A stretch of 64,000 nucleotides of DNA from the NCBI GenBank assembly GCA_015057025.1, contig SVFD01000008.1:1-64000 (forward strand), in the 5' to 3' direction. This document shows, in pieces, positions 43,707 to 52,081 of this stretch; positions within the stretch are counted from its first letter, which is position 1, and every line of letters begins with the position of its first letter. The notes under the pieces are model-generated. The model saw nothing but the letters and a program-made list of their open reading frames with translations. It searched no databases and was not told the origin of the DNA. Position numbers and translations under genes: made by a program. The DNA is from Lachnospiraceae bacterium. GTDB lineage: Bacteria; Bacillota; Clostridia; Lachnospirales; Lachnospiraceae.

Positions 43707-46418
43707 ATGGAAAATAAAATAATTGTGGAAAAACCGCAGATTAGCGGCAATACAATAAAATATCATTATGAGATTACAGGGCCCTGGCAGGAAGCTTTTA
43801 CGGACATGCGTGCCTTTGAACTTCAATACAGTACGGATGTTACTATGGTGCCTGAGGCTGTAGCAATCCTTCCTTTTCTTGCGAATGTAATGCCTGTTGC
43901 ATGGGTATATGATGCAGTTGTGGAAGCAGAGGAATGTGACAGCGATTTTTATGACAGTTTGGATGGGATAAAAAAAGGATATGCAGATATGTATCCCATG
44001 CTTGATTGGAAAGGTTCTTTACAGGTAAAGAATGTAAAGCTGTGCAATAACCGTGCTAAAGAGGGAAGTATTGCTTTCTTTTCAGGCGGGGTTGATTCTT
44101 ACGATACCCTAATTCGACATAAGGATGAAAAGCCTGTGCTGATGTCCATATGGGGGGCTGACATAGCCACGGATGATGAAGTGGGTTTTAAGCAGGTAGA
44201 GAATCTGTTAAAGCAAACGGCAGAAGAATATCATGCGGATTGGATTACGGTTAAAAGCGGTTTTCGTGATTTCTTAAATTATGATGTACTGGGAGCAAAG
44301 ATTCAAATATCTAAGGATAATTGGTGGCATGGCTTTCAACATGGAATCGGGATTATTACCCACAGTGCACCCATTGCATATTTACAACAAAAGAAGATGA
44401 TTTATCTGGCGGCTTCCTTAACGTTAGCAGATAAGGGTATTGTTACCTGTGCTTCTGATCCTACGATTGATAATGCCATGCAGTTTTGTGGTTGTAACGT
44501 TTGGCATGACGGATATGATGTAACAAGACAGCAGAAGATTCAGAAACTTGTTTCATATGCTAAGGAAGAAAAAAGGAATATTACGCTTAGAGTATGTTGG
44601 GAAGCACCGGGCGGAAAGAATTGCTGTCAATGTGAAAAGTGTTTTCGTACCATGCTTGGCATTTATGCGGAAGGTGAATTACCTCAAAATTATGGTTTTG
44701 ATTGTTCTGTAGATAAATTAGGTACTTTATCGAAACAGATTCGCAGAGGAAAAGAAATTAAGATAGATTCGGTGTATTATCCCATGTATAAAGAAATTCG
44801 GGACAGGATGAGGGAAAAATATGCAAAGGAAGAGATAACCAAATCCCTTCGATGGTTTTATGATTTCAAACCCGAAAAAACATATAACAGGGCACTTGTG
44901 AACGTGGCATGCAGTGTGATAACACTGGTATTAAATTTAGTCATTAGTTTTTTTCTTTCACCTTTTATTGTAGAAAAAATTGGTGTGGAAGCCAATGGTT
45001 TTGTAATGTTGGCCAATTCTTTTGTAATGTATGCCCAAATCATTGTGGCAGCACTAAACAGTATGGCGGCAAGATATATTACCATGAGTTATGTGCAGAA
45101 GGATTATAAAAAAGCGCAGATTTATTATAATTCCGTCTTTTGGGGGAATTTAATTATCGTTGCGGTTTTGATTTTGCCGGCTTCCCTTTTTATTGTTTTT
45201 ATGGAGTTATTTCTTCAGATTCCGCCGGATTTGGTAATGGATGTAAAAATTCTGTTCTCCTTTGTGTTTTTTAACTTTTTTATAGGAACGGCAATGCCTA
45301 ATTGGGATTGCGGAACCTATGCAACTAACCGGTTGGATCGGATGTATATTCCGGAGATGATTGCCACCGTATTTCGAAGTATTTTTTTATTAATTGTATT
45401 TATGATTTTTGTACCTAAGGTTTGGTATATCGGGTTGGCGGCAAGTCTGGTATGTTTAATTTGTTTGGGAGCCAATGCCTATAATACCCATAAGCTGACG
45501 CCTGAATTAGGTATTGTGTTGAAACCAGGCAAGATTATTTGTTCCAAAGTGGCTATCAGGGAATTGGTAGGATCCGGTATTTGGAATTCCGTATCCAATG
45601 CCGGAGTTATGATGCTGGATGGTTTGGATTTGTTGCTTTGCAATCTTTTACTGGGACCTACAGTTATGGGAATCGCTACACTTGCCAAGGTACTTGGAGA
45701 ATATGTGGGACAACTGTCAATGGCAGTAAGGAATGCATTGGCCCCGGGACTTACCATACACTATGGTAAGGGTGATATGGATACAATGATGACAGAATTA
45801 AAGCGTGCCATGAAAATCACCTCCGTATTTGTGACAATACCGGTTGCAGGAATTATTGTTTTAGGCGGTAGGTTTTTTGCATTATGGGTTCCCTCACAGG
45901 ATGCCCAACTTTTACATATGCTTGCTTGCATTAGTATAGGAGGATATATTTTTACAGGCGGAATCCAGATTTTATATACAGTGTTTCCTACGGTTAACAA
46001 AGTAAAAGAGAATGCCCTTGCTTTATTGATAAGCGGTGTGATTTCCGTAATTTTAACGATTCTTCTTTTGTGTTTTACGGATTTGGGTATTTGGGCGATT
46101 ATGCTTGTGAGTGAGATTGTATGTTTATTGCGTAATATGCTGTTTACGGTACCGGCTACTGCGAAATATCTTGGAGTGCCGGCCAAGCACTTCTATGCAA
46201 GAGTGGGGCTTACGGTAGTAAGTACCATTGTTTTGGTGGTAGCAGGTCTGGCAGTTACCTTTTATATACCTCAAAACGGTTGGGGAAGCTTTGTTTTGGC
46301 TGTTTTAGTAATGGGGATAGCAAGTCTTGTGATTCAAGGTATGTTTATCCTAAATAAACAGGAGCGTCGGTATATTATACAAGCCATAATGCGCAGGATA
46401 AATGCAGTACGAAAGTGA
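43707..46418 (+). CDS. fusion: PP-loop (QueC-like) ATPase domain + MOP-family flippase
   Basis: A 903-residue protein. Residues 1-395 contain a PP-loop: IAFFSGGVDSYDTL (SGGVDS, 126-131), SIWGADIATDD and a cysteine cluster CCQCEKC (306-312), as in QueC-like and other N-type ATP pyrophosphatases, which adenylate a carboxyl or amide and often bind Zn. From about residue 398 to the end there are 12-14 membrane helices (VACSVITLVLNLVISFFLSPFIVEKIGVEANGFVMLANSFV...) with the Wzx-like MATE fold. The frame is continuous through the junction. I know of no described flippase with this partner. The soluble domain may modify the glycan before transport. Confidence 0.8.
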   Translation: MENKIIVEKPQISGNTIKYHYEITGPWQEAFTDMRAFELQYSTDVTMVPEAVAILPFLANVMPVAWVYDAVVEAEECDSDFYDSLDGIKKGYADMYPMLDWKGSLQVKNVKLCNNRAKEGSIAFFSGGVDSYDTLIRHKDEKPVLMSIWGADIATDDEVGFKQVENLLKQTAEEYHADWITVKSGFRDFLNYDVLGAKIQISKDNWWHGFQHGIGIITHSAPIAYLQQKKMIYLAASLTLADKGIVTCASDPTIDNAMQFCGCNVWHDGYDVTRQQKIQKLVSYAKEEKRNITLRVCWEAPGGKNCCQCEKCFRTMLGIYAEGELPQNYGFDCSVDKLGTLSKQIRRGKEIKIDSVYYPMYKEIRDRMREKYAKEEITKSLRWFYDFKPEKTYNRALVNVACSVITLVLNLVISFFLSPFIVEKIGVEANGFVMLANSFVMYAQIIVAALNSMAARYITMSYVQKDYKKAQIYYNSVFWGNLIIVAVLILPASLFIVFMELFLQIPPDLVMDVKILFSFVFFNFFIGTAMPNWDCGTYATNRLDRMYIPEMIATVFRSIFLLIVFMIFVPKVWYIGLAASLVCLICLGANAYNTHKLTPELGIVLKPGKIICSKVAIRELVGSGIWNSVSNAGVMMLDGLDLLLCNLLLGPTVMGIATLAKVLGEYVGQLSMAVRNALAPGLTIHYGKGDMDTMMTELKRAMKITSVFVTIPVAGIIVLGGRFFALWVPSQDAQLLHMLACISIGGYIFTGGIQILYTVFPTVNKVKENALALLISGVISVILTILLLCFTDLGIWAIMLVSEIVCLLRNMLFTVPATAKYLGVPAKHFYARVGLTVVSTIVLVVAGLAVTFYIPQNGWGSFVLAVLVMGIASLVIQGMFILNKQERRYIIQAIMRRINAVRK

Positions 46419-46553
46419 TGGGGATTCTTTAAGAAATAACCTAATTGGAAAAGTCCGTAAACTTGTATGATAATGATGGTGTTTGTGTGAAATATCATTT
46501 ATAATGTGTGGTAAGCAAAATAAAATTCAGCAGAAATTAAAAGAGGGAATCAT

Positions 46554-47327
46554 ATGAAAGCAGTAATTCTGGCGGGAGGTCTTCCCAGTACAATCAGTGA
46601 TGTGAAAAGCGGTATTCCAAAGCCTATGGCTGAAATCGGAGGACGGCCCTTATTATGGCATATTATGAAGCTGTACTCACACTATGGTTTTCGTGAATTT
46701 ATTATATGTGGCGGATATAAGGTTAACATAATTAAGGAATATTTTAAGGATTTTTATATCTATCAGTCTGACATTACCGTAGATTTGGCCAGTAATGAAA
46801 TTACCATTCATAATAAAAGAACGGAAGACTGGAAGGTGACGGTGGTAGATACCGGGTTGGAAGCAACTACCAGTGAGCGAATTTTACAGGTAAAAGAATT
46901 TGTTAAAGGCGAGGATTTTTTTGTAACCTATGGTGATTGTTTATCAAACATGAATTTATTGGAATTGGCAAATGTCCATAAGGAAAAAAGTTCATTTTTA
47001 ACTATGGCTGTTGCAAAGCCCACAGGACGCCATTCCGTGCTTCCTATCGGAAATGATGATACGTTGGTTAATGCAAAGGAAAATGTATTAACTTCGGATG
47101 AAGCATGGGTAAATGCCAGCTGCTATATTCTTTCGCCGAAAGCAGTAGAGGCTCTGTCGGGAGAAGAATTAAATGAAGCTTTTATGCGTAAAATGGCAGA
47201 GCGCGAGAAAGTACATATATACAGACATAAAGGTTTCTGGTCTCCGGTGGAAACCATGAGAGAAAGTGTAGCCTTGGAAGAAATGTGGGAAGAGGGATGT
47301 GCCCCTTGGAAAGTATGGGAGAACTAG
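46554..47327 (+). CDS. sugar nucleotidyltransferase, RfbF paralogue with degenerate signature
   Basis: A 257-residue protein clearly homologous to the next gene (shared GGRP-L-WHIMKLYSHYG, KVTVVDTGLE, TYGD, HKGFWSPVETM and AP-WKVW). The nucleotide-binding loop G-G-x-G-S/T-R is changed to GGLPSTIS, losing the Gly and the Arg, and the YGDGVSDVD metal region reads YGDCLSNMN, losing one Asp. It may be inactive, regulatory or of altered specificity. SD GAGGGAA precedes the ATG. It is abutted by rfbF without a gap, consistent with tandem duplication. Confidence 0.78.
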   Translation: MKAVILAGGLPSTISDVKSGIPKPMAEIGGRPLLWHIMKLYSHYGFREFIICGGYKVNIIKEYFKDFYIYQSDITVDLASNEITIHNKRTEDWKVTVVDTGLEATTSERILQVKEFVKGEDFFVTYGDCLSNMNLLELANVHKEKSSFLTMAVAKPTGRHSVLPIGNDDTLVNAKENVLTSDEAWVNASCYILSPKAVEALSGEELNEAFMRKMAEREKVHIYRHKGFWSPVETMRESVALEEMWEEGCAPWKVWEN

Positions 47328-48101
47328 ATGAAAGCAGTTATTCTTGCAGGCGGAAAAGGTAGCCGAATTAGTGAAGAATCCCGATTTAAACCAAAACCGT
47401 TGGTGGAAATCGGAGGAAGACCTATTTTGTGGCATATTATGAAATTATATTCGCATTATGGTGTGAATGAATTTATAATCTGTTGCGGATATAAGGGACA
47501 TTTAATAAAAGAATATTTTGTGAATTACAATAATACCGGTCGGGTAAGTTATTTTGATTTGGAGAAGATGCAGACTTCTATAGATGCGGAAGAGAAGTTT
47601 AAGGTGACTTTAGTGGATACCGGACTTGAAACCTTAACTGCAGGTCGACTTCAAAAAATTAAGCCTTACCTTGATGGTGAAGAGGAATTCTTTTTGACCT
47701 ATGGGGACGGAGTCAGTGATGTAGATATTAGCAAATTGCTGGAATTTCACAGAAAGCAGGGTAAGTGTGTTACCATTACTACCTATCCTAAGGAAGAACG
47801 TTTCGGATGTTTGAAATTAAAGGAAAATTTGTCTGAAGTGGAAAGTTTTCATGAAAAGAACAAAGCGGAAGCAGCATTAATCAATGCCGGATTTATGGTA
47901 ATGAATAAAGAGGTATTTGATTATCTAGGTAATGGAAGTGAAATGTTGGAGGACGGACCCTTTGAAGCCTTATCCGGAGCCGGAGAAATGGCAGCTTTTA
48001 CACATAATGGTTTCTGGTCACCGATGGATACCTTAAAAGAGCAAATGTATCTGGACAATATGTGCAGGGCAAACAGTGCCCCATGGATGGTATGGAAGTG
48101 A
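47328..48101 (+). CDS. rfbF: glucose-1-phosphate cytidylyltransferase
   Basis: A 257-residue enzyme forming CDP-glucose from CTP and glucose-1-phosphate. Canonical motifs: ILAGGKGSRISEES (nucleotide loop with Arg), KPKPLVEIGGRPILWHIMKLYSHYGVNEFIICCGYKG, LVDTGLETLTAGRL, YGDGVSDVD (metal Asp) and NGFWSPMDTLKEQ. It begins directly after the stop of the degenerate paralogue and is followed by rfbG after 8 bases; together they start the CDP-3,6-dideoxyhexose pathway completed by rfbH at 19265. Confidence 0.94.
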   Translation: MKAVILAGGKGSRISEESRFKPKPLVEIGGRPILWHIMKLYSHYGVNEFIICCGYKGHLIKEYFVNYNNTGRVSYFDLEKMQTSIDAEEKFKVTLVDTGLETLTAGRLQKIKPYLDGEEEFFLTYGDGVSDVDISKLLEFHRKQGKCVTITTYPKEERFGCLKLKENLSEVESFHEKNKAEAALINAGFMVMNKEVFDYLGNGSEMLEDGPFEALSGAGEMAAFTHNGFWSPMDTLKEQMYLDNMCRANSAPWMVWK

Positions 48102-48109
48102 GGTAGTGT

Positions 48110-49186
48110 ATGGATTTAAGTTTTTATAAAAATAAAAGGGTTTTTGTTACCGGACATACAGGCTTCAAGGGAGCCTGGCTATCCTTTCTTTTGTTGGAAG
48201 CCGGAGCCGAAGTGACAGGTTATGCACTAAATCCGCCGACAACCCCTTCTTTGTATAAGTTATGTAAACTTGAAAAACAAATGAAATCCGTAATTGGAGA
48301 TGTGAGGGATTATAAGCAACTAAAGAAGGAATTTGATGAGGCAAGACCGGAAGTGGTTTTTCATCTTGCTGCCCAGCCATTGGTTAGGGAGTCATATGTT
48401 TCACCGCGGGAAACTTATGAAATCAATGTTATGGGAACTGTGAATGTATTAGAGTGTGTTAGAAATTCTGATACGGTTCAGTCGGTGATTATAGTCACTA
48501 CGGACAAGGTGTACCGGAATGATAACCGTGTTAAAGGATATGTGGAGGCGGATATTTTAAACGGTTATGATCCGTATTCCAATTCCAAGTCCTGTGCCGA
48601 TATATTGACAGATAGTTATGTAAACTCATTTTTGCGAAATAAAAATATACCGGTTTCCGTTTTGCGCGCCGGCAATGTGATAGGCGGCGGCGATTTTGCA
48701 AAAGACAGGCTTGTTCCGGATTGTTTTCGTGCCATTCAGACTAACAGTAAGGTTATGATTCGAAATCCAAGGTCTACCAGACCTTTTCAACATGTATTAG
48801 AGCCCTTAATGGTTTATCTTATGATTGCAGAAAGACAGATAAATAAGCCGGAATTGGCAGGGGCATATAATATTGGTCCGGATGAAACAGACGTTCAAAG
48901 TGTAAGTGAAATGCTGATGCATTTTCAGACCATTTGGAATGGTGGTGAGTTTGGTAAAAATACTCCCTTTGACTGGTCTTATTCAGAAGAAGAAAATGCA
49001 CCTCATGAATCAGCAATGCTTAGTTTGAACTGCGATAAACTTAAAAGTAATTTTAGCTGGAAGCCAAAGTGGAATGCTTATGAAGCTGTTTATAAAAGTA
49101 TAGAATGGATGCAGTATTATCTTAAAGGAAAAGATGTGTCCGTTTGTATGCAAAAACAAATGAAAGAATATATGTCACAAAAATAA
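48110..49186 (+). CDS. rfbG: CDP-glucose 4,6-dehydratase
   Basis: A 358-residue extended SDR producing CDP-4-keto-6-deoxyglucose, the substrate of RfbH. Visible: FVTGHTGFKGAWLSFLLLEAGAEVTGYAL (NAD loop), VFHLAAQPLVRESY, VIIVTTDKVYRND, then YSNSKSCADI containing the YxxxK, and RAGNVIGGGDFAKDRLVPDCFRA. These are distinctive for RfbG rather than RmlB. SD GAGGTAG precedes the ATG. Co-transcribed with rfbF and the polytopic protein gene. Confidence 0.94.
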   Translation: MDLSFYKNKRVFVTGHTGFKGAWLSFLLLEAGAEVTGYALNPPTTPSLYKLCKLEKQMKSVIGDVRDYKQLKKEFDEARPEVVFHLAAQPLVRESYVSPRETYEINVMGTVNVLECVRNSDTVQSVIIVTTDKVYRNDNRVKGYVEADILNGYDPYSNSKSCADILTDSYVNSFLRNKNIPVSVLRAGNVIGGGDFAKDRLVPDCFRAIQTNSKVMIRNPRSTRPFQHVLEPLMVYLMIAERQINKPELAGAYNIGPDETDVQSVSEMLMHFQTIWNGGEFGKNTPFDWSYSEEENAPHESAMLSLNCDKLKSNFSWKPKWNAYEAVYKSIEWMQYYLKGKDVSVCMQKQMKEYMSQK

Positions 49187-49204
49187 ACATGGGAGAAGGT
49201 TTGT

Positions 49205-50809
49205 ATGATAACACTTTCTTATTCCAAATTAAAGAAGTTTGCATTTTGTATCCTTGGTCTGCCGTTTATCGTATTTGCAATCGGCTGGATGAAGTGGTAT
49301 TGGGCTGTCATTGCTGCAGGTGCGACCTTACTTTGTATTTATTTCGGAGCTTTTAGAAAGAGAAAAAACGCAGAAAATAAGGTGGTCGAACTTTCGGAAG
49401 CAGAACATAAAGTCTCTGTCAAATATCTTTTTGTAATACTGATTATTGCGATTGCAATGATATGGGTATGGCAATCCGGTATTGGGGGATTTTGGGCGCA
49501 GAGTAAAGATTATCCCTGGAGAAACGCAATTTACAGGGATATCGTTTTAAGAGACTGGCCAGTATTTTATGATGTATATGGTGGTGCTTTGGTATATTAT
49601 ATCGGTTATTGGCTGGTTCCTGCATTGTTTGGTAAGCTGGCATTGTTATTTGGTGCAAATGATGTAACTGCCTTTGGGGTGGCATCTGTTGCTATTTATA
49701 TTTGGTCAGTATTGCTGATTGTGTTATTGTTTGGGTTGCTTATAACCTTGCTTCGTGCAGATACCTCTAAGAAACAGCTTTTGATAGTTTTAGGATTTGT
49801 ATTCTTTAGCGGTTTGGATATTTTAGGTTCCATTGAACCGCTGGGTGCCAATTTATATCATTTGGAATGGTGGGCAGATTATTATCAGTACAGTTCCTTT
49901 ACTACCTGCCTTTTTTGGGTTTTTAATCAAAGTATGATTCCCTGGATTGCATTTGCATGTCTTTTACAGGAGAAAACCATTAAAAATTATGTATTCTTAG
50001 GTATGATGTGTTTGTTTTCGGGACCTTTGCCTTTTATCGGATATTTTATCTTCTGCATTGCACTTGGAATACAAAAAGGCATAAAAGCAATTCGAAATAA
50101 GCAGGCAGGGACATTTTTTAAAGATATTGTTTCCGTATCCAATATGCTTGCCGTATTTTTTGTTTTTATATTTATTGCTGCTTTTTTGTTAAGTAATGCG
50201 GCGCTTTCCGGAGGGGGAGCATTAAGAATTGATCAGGATGCGACAATCGTACAGAGTGAAATGGCGGTTGGTACGGAAGCGGATCAAGTCAACTTATCTC
50301 AGCTGAAAAACTATGTTTTGTTTGTTTTATTTGAATTTGGTATTTATGCGGCACTGATTGCCCGGAAATATTATAAGGAGCCGCTTTTTTATGTAACAAT
50401 TGTACCTCTTTTTATTTTTCCCTTTTTGAAAATAGGAGGAGGAAGTGATTTTCCTATGAGAGCATCCATTCCGGCATTGTTCCTTCTGTATTGTTTTATT
50501 ATGAAGTTCCTTATGGAAGAGAAACTTTGGCTTAAGAAAAAAGGTAGTACACAAAGAATGTTATATATCATATTGATTGTGACACTTCTATTGGGAAGTA
50601 TTACCCCGGTGGTAGAGTTTTATCGTGGAGCAAGACAGGTAGCATTATACGGATTGGATAATCCTATGGAGGATTATTTATATACTTTAGGCGGAGACGG
50701 ACCAAATGGTTGGGATGTAGAGAGTGGACAGGAGTTTGCTAATTTTGTTGCCATAGATGCAGAGCAGAAATTCTTTTTTCACTATTTTGCCAAAGATGTA
50801 GAAAAGTAG
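49205..50809 (+). CDS. polytopic membrane protein, candidate GT-C transferase or polymerase
   Basis: A 534-residue protein with about 11-12 hydrophobic segments. After the second or third lies a periplasmic-type loop with SGIGGFWAQSKDYPWRNAIYRDIVLRDWPVFYDVYGGALVYYIGYWLVPALFG; the WRNAIYRDIVLRDWP acidic loop next to a helix recalls the catalytic first loop of GT-C transferases. It ends in a soluble tail (GGDGPNGWDVESGQEFANFVAIDAEQKFFFHYF). In this locus it could use the polyprenyl-phosphate sugar made by the GtrB-like enzyme, or act as the missing polymerase. SD GGGAGAAGG precedes the ATG. Last gene of the glycan locus. Confidence 0.6.
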   Translation: MITLSYSKLKKFAFCILGLPFIVFAIGWMKWYWAVIAAGATLLCIYFGAFRKRKNAENKVVELSEAEHKVSVKYLFVILIIAIAMIWVWQSGIGGFWAQSKDYPWRNAIYRDIVLRDWPVFYDVYGGALVYYIGYWLVPALFGKLALLFGANDVTAFGVASVAIYIWSVLLIVLLFGLLITLLRADTSKKQLLIVLGFVFFSGLDILGSIEPLGANLYHLEWWADYYQYSSFTTCLFWVFNQSMIPWIAFACLLQEKTIKNYVFLGMMCLFSGPLPFIGYFIFCIALGIQKGIKAIRNKQAGTFFKDIVSVSNMLAVFFVFIFIAAFLLSNAALSGGGALRIDQDATIVQSEMAVGTEADQVNLSQLKNYVLFVLFEFGIYAALIARKYYKEPLFYVTIVPLFIFPFLKIGGGSDFPMRASIPALFLLYCFIMKFLMEEKLWLKKKGSTQRMLYIILIVTLLLGSITPVVEFYRGARQVALYGLDNPMEDYLYTLGGDGPNGWDVESGQEFANFVAIDAEQKFFFHYFAKDVEK

Positions 50810-50924
50810 TTTGTAGGATTTGGTAATACTTTAGTACTTGCGTTGATAATGAAAGCAGTATAAAATAGTACGCGTATGGAAAGAGGATAATGTAAAAGTT
50901 GTTTGGTATATGTAAGAGGCGGAA

Positions 50925-52049
50925 ATGAAACTTTTTCAGAATTTCATTAATTTAATAAATAAAGATGTTGATAATGAAAACGAAACCAAAACGGTTCCGG
51001 TTATGTTAAGAATCATATCCGTATCCATGATTTTGTATTTTTTGTTGATGCTTGTATATTTAATTGATATAAGCCTTATGGTGCCGGTAATTATTAATGT
51101 AATTTGCATTATTTTATTATGTGCATCTTTTCTTTTAACATATAAAGAAAAATATTCATTAGCTGTTTTATTATCTCATATAGGAATTATTATATGGATA
51201 TTTTTGGCGATATTGTATTTGGGTTGGGAATGCGGTGCCCAACAGTTTGTTACGTTGCTTTTGGTATCTATATTTATGACCAGTTATGTAGAGAGAAGAA
51301 TAAAGGTAGAATATTCTATACTTTTAATTCTGATACATGTGGGCCTGCATTTATTTATGACCACCAATGTAGCCTTTTATGCTCAAAGTTTCTGGGAAAT
51401 GTTATATACCCATATTATTAGTATTGTATTTTGTTTTGGCACCATTATTGCGGTAGTAGTTACGTTTTCACATAATTCAATCAGCATGGAAGCAAAGTTA
51501 AAAGGCTATAATGCAAATTTGAAGCGTCTGGCAAATGTAGATCCGCTTACCGGTCTTAAAAATCGTCGTTGTATGATGAATTACTTAAAAGAAAATGTGG
51601 AGAGTACCAATGGTAAGGAAGTAGGCAATGCGGTTATTGCCATAGGAGATATTGATTTCTTTAAGCGCTTTAACGATCGTTACGGACACGCTTGCGGAGA
51701 TGAGGTTTTGGTTGAATTGGCGGCTTTGTTTATGGACTTCATGGAGGATAAAGGTGAAGTTGCAAGATGGGGTGGTGAAGAATTTTTATTGGTATTTAAC
51801 GATTGTGACATGAATCGCGGAATTGAGTATATGGATAAATTACTTCATAGAATCCGTCTTATGAATATCCGATATGGTGGGGAAGAACTTCGCGTTACAA
51901 TGACCTTTGGTATTTCAGAATATGATAATGATAAAACGATTGACGCAATTATCAATCAGGCGGATAAAAAGTTATATTACGGAAAACAAAATGGCAGAAA
52001 CAGGTTGGTACATACGATTCCGACAGACTTTGTAATAGATAAAAAATAA
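50925..52049 (+). CDS. membrane diguanylate cyclase (GGDEF)
   Basis: A 374-residue protein. Residues 25-190 hold six membrane helices (MILYFLLMLVYLIDISLM, VIINVICIILLCASFLLTY, LSHIGIIIWIFLAILYLG and others). Residues 205-365 are a GGDEF domain: DPLTGLKNRRCMMNYL, AIGDIDFFKRFNDRYGHACGDEVLVELA, and ARWGGEEFLLVF with the active GGEEF. The inhibitory RxxD I-site is absent (EDKG at that position), so product inhibition is unlikely. It makes the second messenger c-di-GMP at the membrane. SD AAGAGGCGG precedes the ATG. Located after the glycan locus and 32 bases before the GH9 gene, so control of surface polysaccharide is plausible. Confidence 0.92.
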   Translation: MKLFQNFINLINKDVDNENETKTVPVMLRIISVSMILYFLLMLVYLIDISLMVPVIINVICIILLCASFLLTYKEKYSLAVLLSHIGIIIWIFLAILYLGWECGAQQFVTLLLVSIFMTSYVERRIKVEYSILLILIHVGLHLFMTTNVAFYAQSFWEMLYTHIISIVFCFGTIIAVVVTFSHNSISMEAKLKGYNANLKRLANVDPLTGLKNRRCMMNYLKENVESTNGKEVGNAVIAIGDIDFFKRFNDRYGHACGDEVLVELAALFMDFMEDKGEVARWGGEEFLLVFNDCDMNRGIEYMDKLLHRIRLMNIRYGGEELRVTMTFGISEYDNDKTIDAIINQADKKLYYGKQNGRNRLVHTIPTDFVIDKK

Positions 52050-52081
52050 AATATATGTAGAGAGAAAAAGAGGTTTAATTT

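Noticed and set aside
46419-46553. Terminator between the fused flippase and the cytidylyltransferase genes
   Set aside because: No stem with a T run could be found; read-through is likely.
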